Below are positions 62,408 to 64,000 of a stretch of 64,000 bases of DNA, piece by piece (positions within the stretch are counted from its first letter, which is position 1; every line of letters begins with the position of its first letter). A model generated the notes under the pieces. That model ran no database searches, had not been told where the DNA came from, and saw only the letters and a program-made list of their open reading frames with translations. The position numbers were made by a program, and so were the translations under genes. The DNA is from Pseudomonas luteola NBRC 103146. GTDB lineage: Bacteria > Pseudomonadota > Gammaproteobacteria > Pseudomonadales > Pseudomonadaceae. The stretch is taken from NCBI RefSeq assembly GCF_002091675.1, contig NZ_BDAE01000003.1, positions 1 to 64,000 of the forward strand, given 5' to 3'.

Positions 62408-63690
62408 TGCAAATGGGGTGGGGGAAGCGTGTACGCCTGGGATGGGCAACGTTGGGAGTCATTTTGTGTTGTCTGACCAGCCAGGTGTTGGCGGCGTCAG
62501 ATATCAAGGATATGCGTGTCTGGCGTGCGCCGGACAATACGCGCCTGGTATTCGATTTGTCAGGGCCGGTCAAAGCCAATGTCTTTACTCTGACGTCGCC
62601 CAACCGGATCGTCATTGATGTCAGCGGAGCCAAACTGGCGACCAAGCTCAACGAGGCTCGCCTGAAGGGTACACCGATTACCGGACTGCGCTCGGCCCAA
62701 CGCTCAGCCGACGAGCTGCGCATGGTGCTTGATGTGTCCCAACAGGTTACGCCCAAGAGCTTTACGCTTGCGCCTAATCAGCAGTACGGAAATCGTCTGG
62801 TAGTCGATCTGTTCGATCAGGGCGCGGACCTGTCATCTGATATTCCCGCGACGCCTACGCCGGGTGAGCCATCTGCGCCGGTAACCCCTGCGCAGCCTAA
62901 GGTCACCGTGCCGGCTGGTCCCTCTGGCAAGCGCGACATCATTGTAGTGATCGACCCTGGTCATGGCGGTGAAGACCCTGGTGCAATTGCCAAGGGTGGC
63001 GGCCTTTATGAAAAGAACATCACGTTGGCCATCGGGCGAAAACTGCAAGCCCAGATCAATAGCATGAAGGGCTTCAAGGCCGAGCTGACCCGTACGGGTG
63101 ACTATTACATCCCCTTGCGCAAGCGTACCGAGATAGCGCGTAAGAAAGGGGCTGATCTGTTTGTGTCCATTCATGCCGACGCAGCGCCCAACCGAACCGC
63201 CTCGGGTGTATCGGTATTTGCGCTTTCTCAGCGGGGCGCCACGTCTGAAACAGCGCGCTGGCTGGCAGACACTGAAAACAGCTCAGACCTTGTAGGCGGG
63301 GTGGGCAGTGCTCTGGACAACAAGGATCAGATGCTTGCCGGTGTTTTGCTGGATCTGTCCATGACCTCTACCATGTCCGCAAGTCTGGATGTCGGGCAGA
63401 AGGTTCTGGCCAACATCGGGCAACAGACCAAGCTCCTGCATAATCGCGTGGAGCAGGCTGCCTTCGTGGTGTTGAAATCGCCGGATATTCCTTCGATCCT
63501 GGTTGAAACCGGGTTCATCTCGAACCCGACCGAGTCCGTCAAGCTTGCAACGGCCTCACATCAGGAATTGCTGGCACGGCAGATCCGCAGCGGTATTTCC
63601 ACGTACTTCCAGAAGAGTCCGCCGCCAGGTACATACCTGGCCTGGCTGCGTGACCAAAAAGCACAGCAAGTGGCAACCGGCTCGCGCTAA
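62407..63690 (+). CDS. amiB: N-acetylmuramoyl-L-alanine amidase AmiB
   Basis: AmiB splits septal peptidoglycan in the periplasm during division. The protein has 427 residues: a signal peptide (LGVILCCLTSQVLA), an AMIN domain (about 30-135), a Pro/Thr linker and an Amidase_3 domain with zinc ligands (VIDPGHGGEDPGA, SIHADAAP) and catalytic ILVETGFISN. The protein ends soon after the amidase domain (AWLRDQKAQQ) without the LysM domain I expect in Pseudomonas AmiB. The ATG at 62407 overlaps the tsaE stop. Confidence 0.93.
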   Translation: MQMGWGKRVRLGWATLGVILCCLTSQVLAASDIKDMRVWRAPDNTRLVFDLSGPVKANVFTLTSPNRIVIDVSGAKLATKLNEARLKGTPITGLRSAQRSADELRMVLDVSQQVTPKSFTLAPNQQYGNRLVVDLFDQGADLSSDIPATPTPGEPSAPVTPAQPKVTVPAGPSGKRDIIVVIDPGHGGEDPGAIAKGGGLYEKNITLAIGRKLQAQINSMKGFKAELTRTGDYYIPLRKRTEIARKKGADLFVSIHADAAPNRTASGVSVFALSQRGATSETARWLADTENSSDLVGGVGSALDNKDQMLAGVLLDLSMTSTMSASLDVGQKVLANIGQQTKLLHNRVEQAAFVVLKSPDIPSILVETGFISNPTESVKLATASHQELLARQIRSGISTYFQKSPPPGTYLAWLRDQKAQQVATGSR

Positions 63691-63724
63691 AATAGCGAGA
63701 TGCCTACGCCATAGCGGTTCGAAT

Positions 63725-63768
63725 CGGCCGGCTGCCACTGCCTCGGGCAGCGCGGCCGGTTTCGTTTT
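63725..63768 (+). terminator. terminator-like hairpin between amiB and mutL
   Basis: CGGCC plus GCTGCC (63725-63736) pair with GGCAGC plus GGCCG (63746-63758), with a small internal loop. TTTCGTTTT follows. It could end the amiB transcript or attenuate read-through into mutL. Confidence 0.6.
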
Positions 63769-63812
63769 GGAACTGCTTTCCATTCGACTCTCAGACCAGC
63801 CTGGCTAATTCC

Positions 63813-64000
63813 ATGACTGAACTTCGTCGTATTCAACTGCTCAGCCCACGTCTGGCTAACCAGATTGCCGCCGGCGAGGTGGTTGAGCGCCCGGCCTCGG
63901 TAGCCAAGGAACTGTTGGAAAACAGTCTGGATGCCGGGGCACGCCGTATCGACATTGATGTCGAGCAGGGCGGTGTCAAGCTGCTGCGAATCAGGGACGA
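63813..64000 (+). CDS. mutL: DNA mismatch repair protein MutL (5' part)
   Basis: The first 62 codons of mutL are present, cut by the window edge. The N-terminal GHKL ATPase motif is clear: [34 protein letters not shown], with the catalytic glutamate and the Mg-binding asparagine in [10 protein letters not shown]. amiB-mutL is the conserved gammaproteobacterial order, with miaA and hfq expected further on. Confidence 0.95.
   Translation, partial: MTELRRIQLLSPRLANQIAAGEVVERPASVAKELLENSLDAGARRIDIDVEQGGVKLLRIRD

Overview
The window looks like a chromosomal segment of a moderately GC-rich gammaproteobacterium of the Pseudomonas lineage. Almost all of it is housekeeping sequence. The gene orders nrdR-ribD-ribE-ribBA-ribH-nusB-thiL-pgpA, xseB-ispA-dxs, and serB/fimX/psd/rhdA/motAB/rsgA/orn/queG/nnr/tsaE/amiB/mutL are those I know from Pseudomonas. 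FimX, the RhdA-type rhodanese and the lactate genes point the same way. I see no insertion sequence, prophage, CRISPR array, tRNA or rRNA.

Layout. 0-6.3 kb holds L-lactate use: lldP-lutABC on the minus strand, divergent from a GntR regulator (lldR), with a perfect operator palindrome between them. 6.3-9.8 kb holds smpB (probably leaderless), a sodium symporter, ratA-ratB and ompW with an FNR/Anr-like promoter. 9.9-13.1 kb is a compact Zur-box-controlled operon (His-rich DUF2796 protein, ABC ATPase, FtsX-like permease, DUF3299 protein) resembling the zinc system ZrgABCDE. 13.1-24.3 kb runs from a CnoX/YbbN-like chaperedoxin through a YbaY-like lipoprotein and nrdR into a long riboflavin cluster headed by an FMN riboswitch, ending with ribA and a BtuF-like protein. 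24.3-27.9 kb is xseB-ispA-dxs, whose leader has mutually exclusive RNA helices. 27.9-38.8 kb carries a TrmH-like methyltransferase, an FAD oxidoreductase, rlmE, ppa, an MscS channel, mtfA, a DedA protein, mpl, a LemA protein, ubiX and a small lipoprotein, then a second, nearly identical FMN riboswitch in front of a stand-alone ribB. 38.8-45.8 kb holds a YbaK-like deacylase, sdaA with a divergent LysR regulator, an NAD(P)-binding protein, an exported MORN-repeat/C13 peptidase and a HAMP membrane protein with a degenerate cyclase-like domain. 45.9-64 kb contains serB, fimX with a PilZ-like neighbour, psd, rhdA, an HDOD protein, motAB behind a sigma-28-type promoter, rsgA, a membrane-anchored methyltransferase, orn, queG, nnr, tsaE, amiB and the first 188 bases of mutL.

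How the genes work together. The riboflavin genes form one pathway split over two FMN-sensing transcripts. Both riboswitches have the same promoter layout and the same helix hiding the Shine-Dalgarno. RibBA has lost the GTP cyclohydrolase II residues, so the separate ribA supplies that step. The most rewarding items for a second look are the twin riboswitches, the xseB leader RNA, the zinc ABC operon with its hexamer repeat, the MORN-C13 peptidase, and the cyclase-like HAMP protein beside it.
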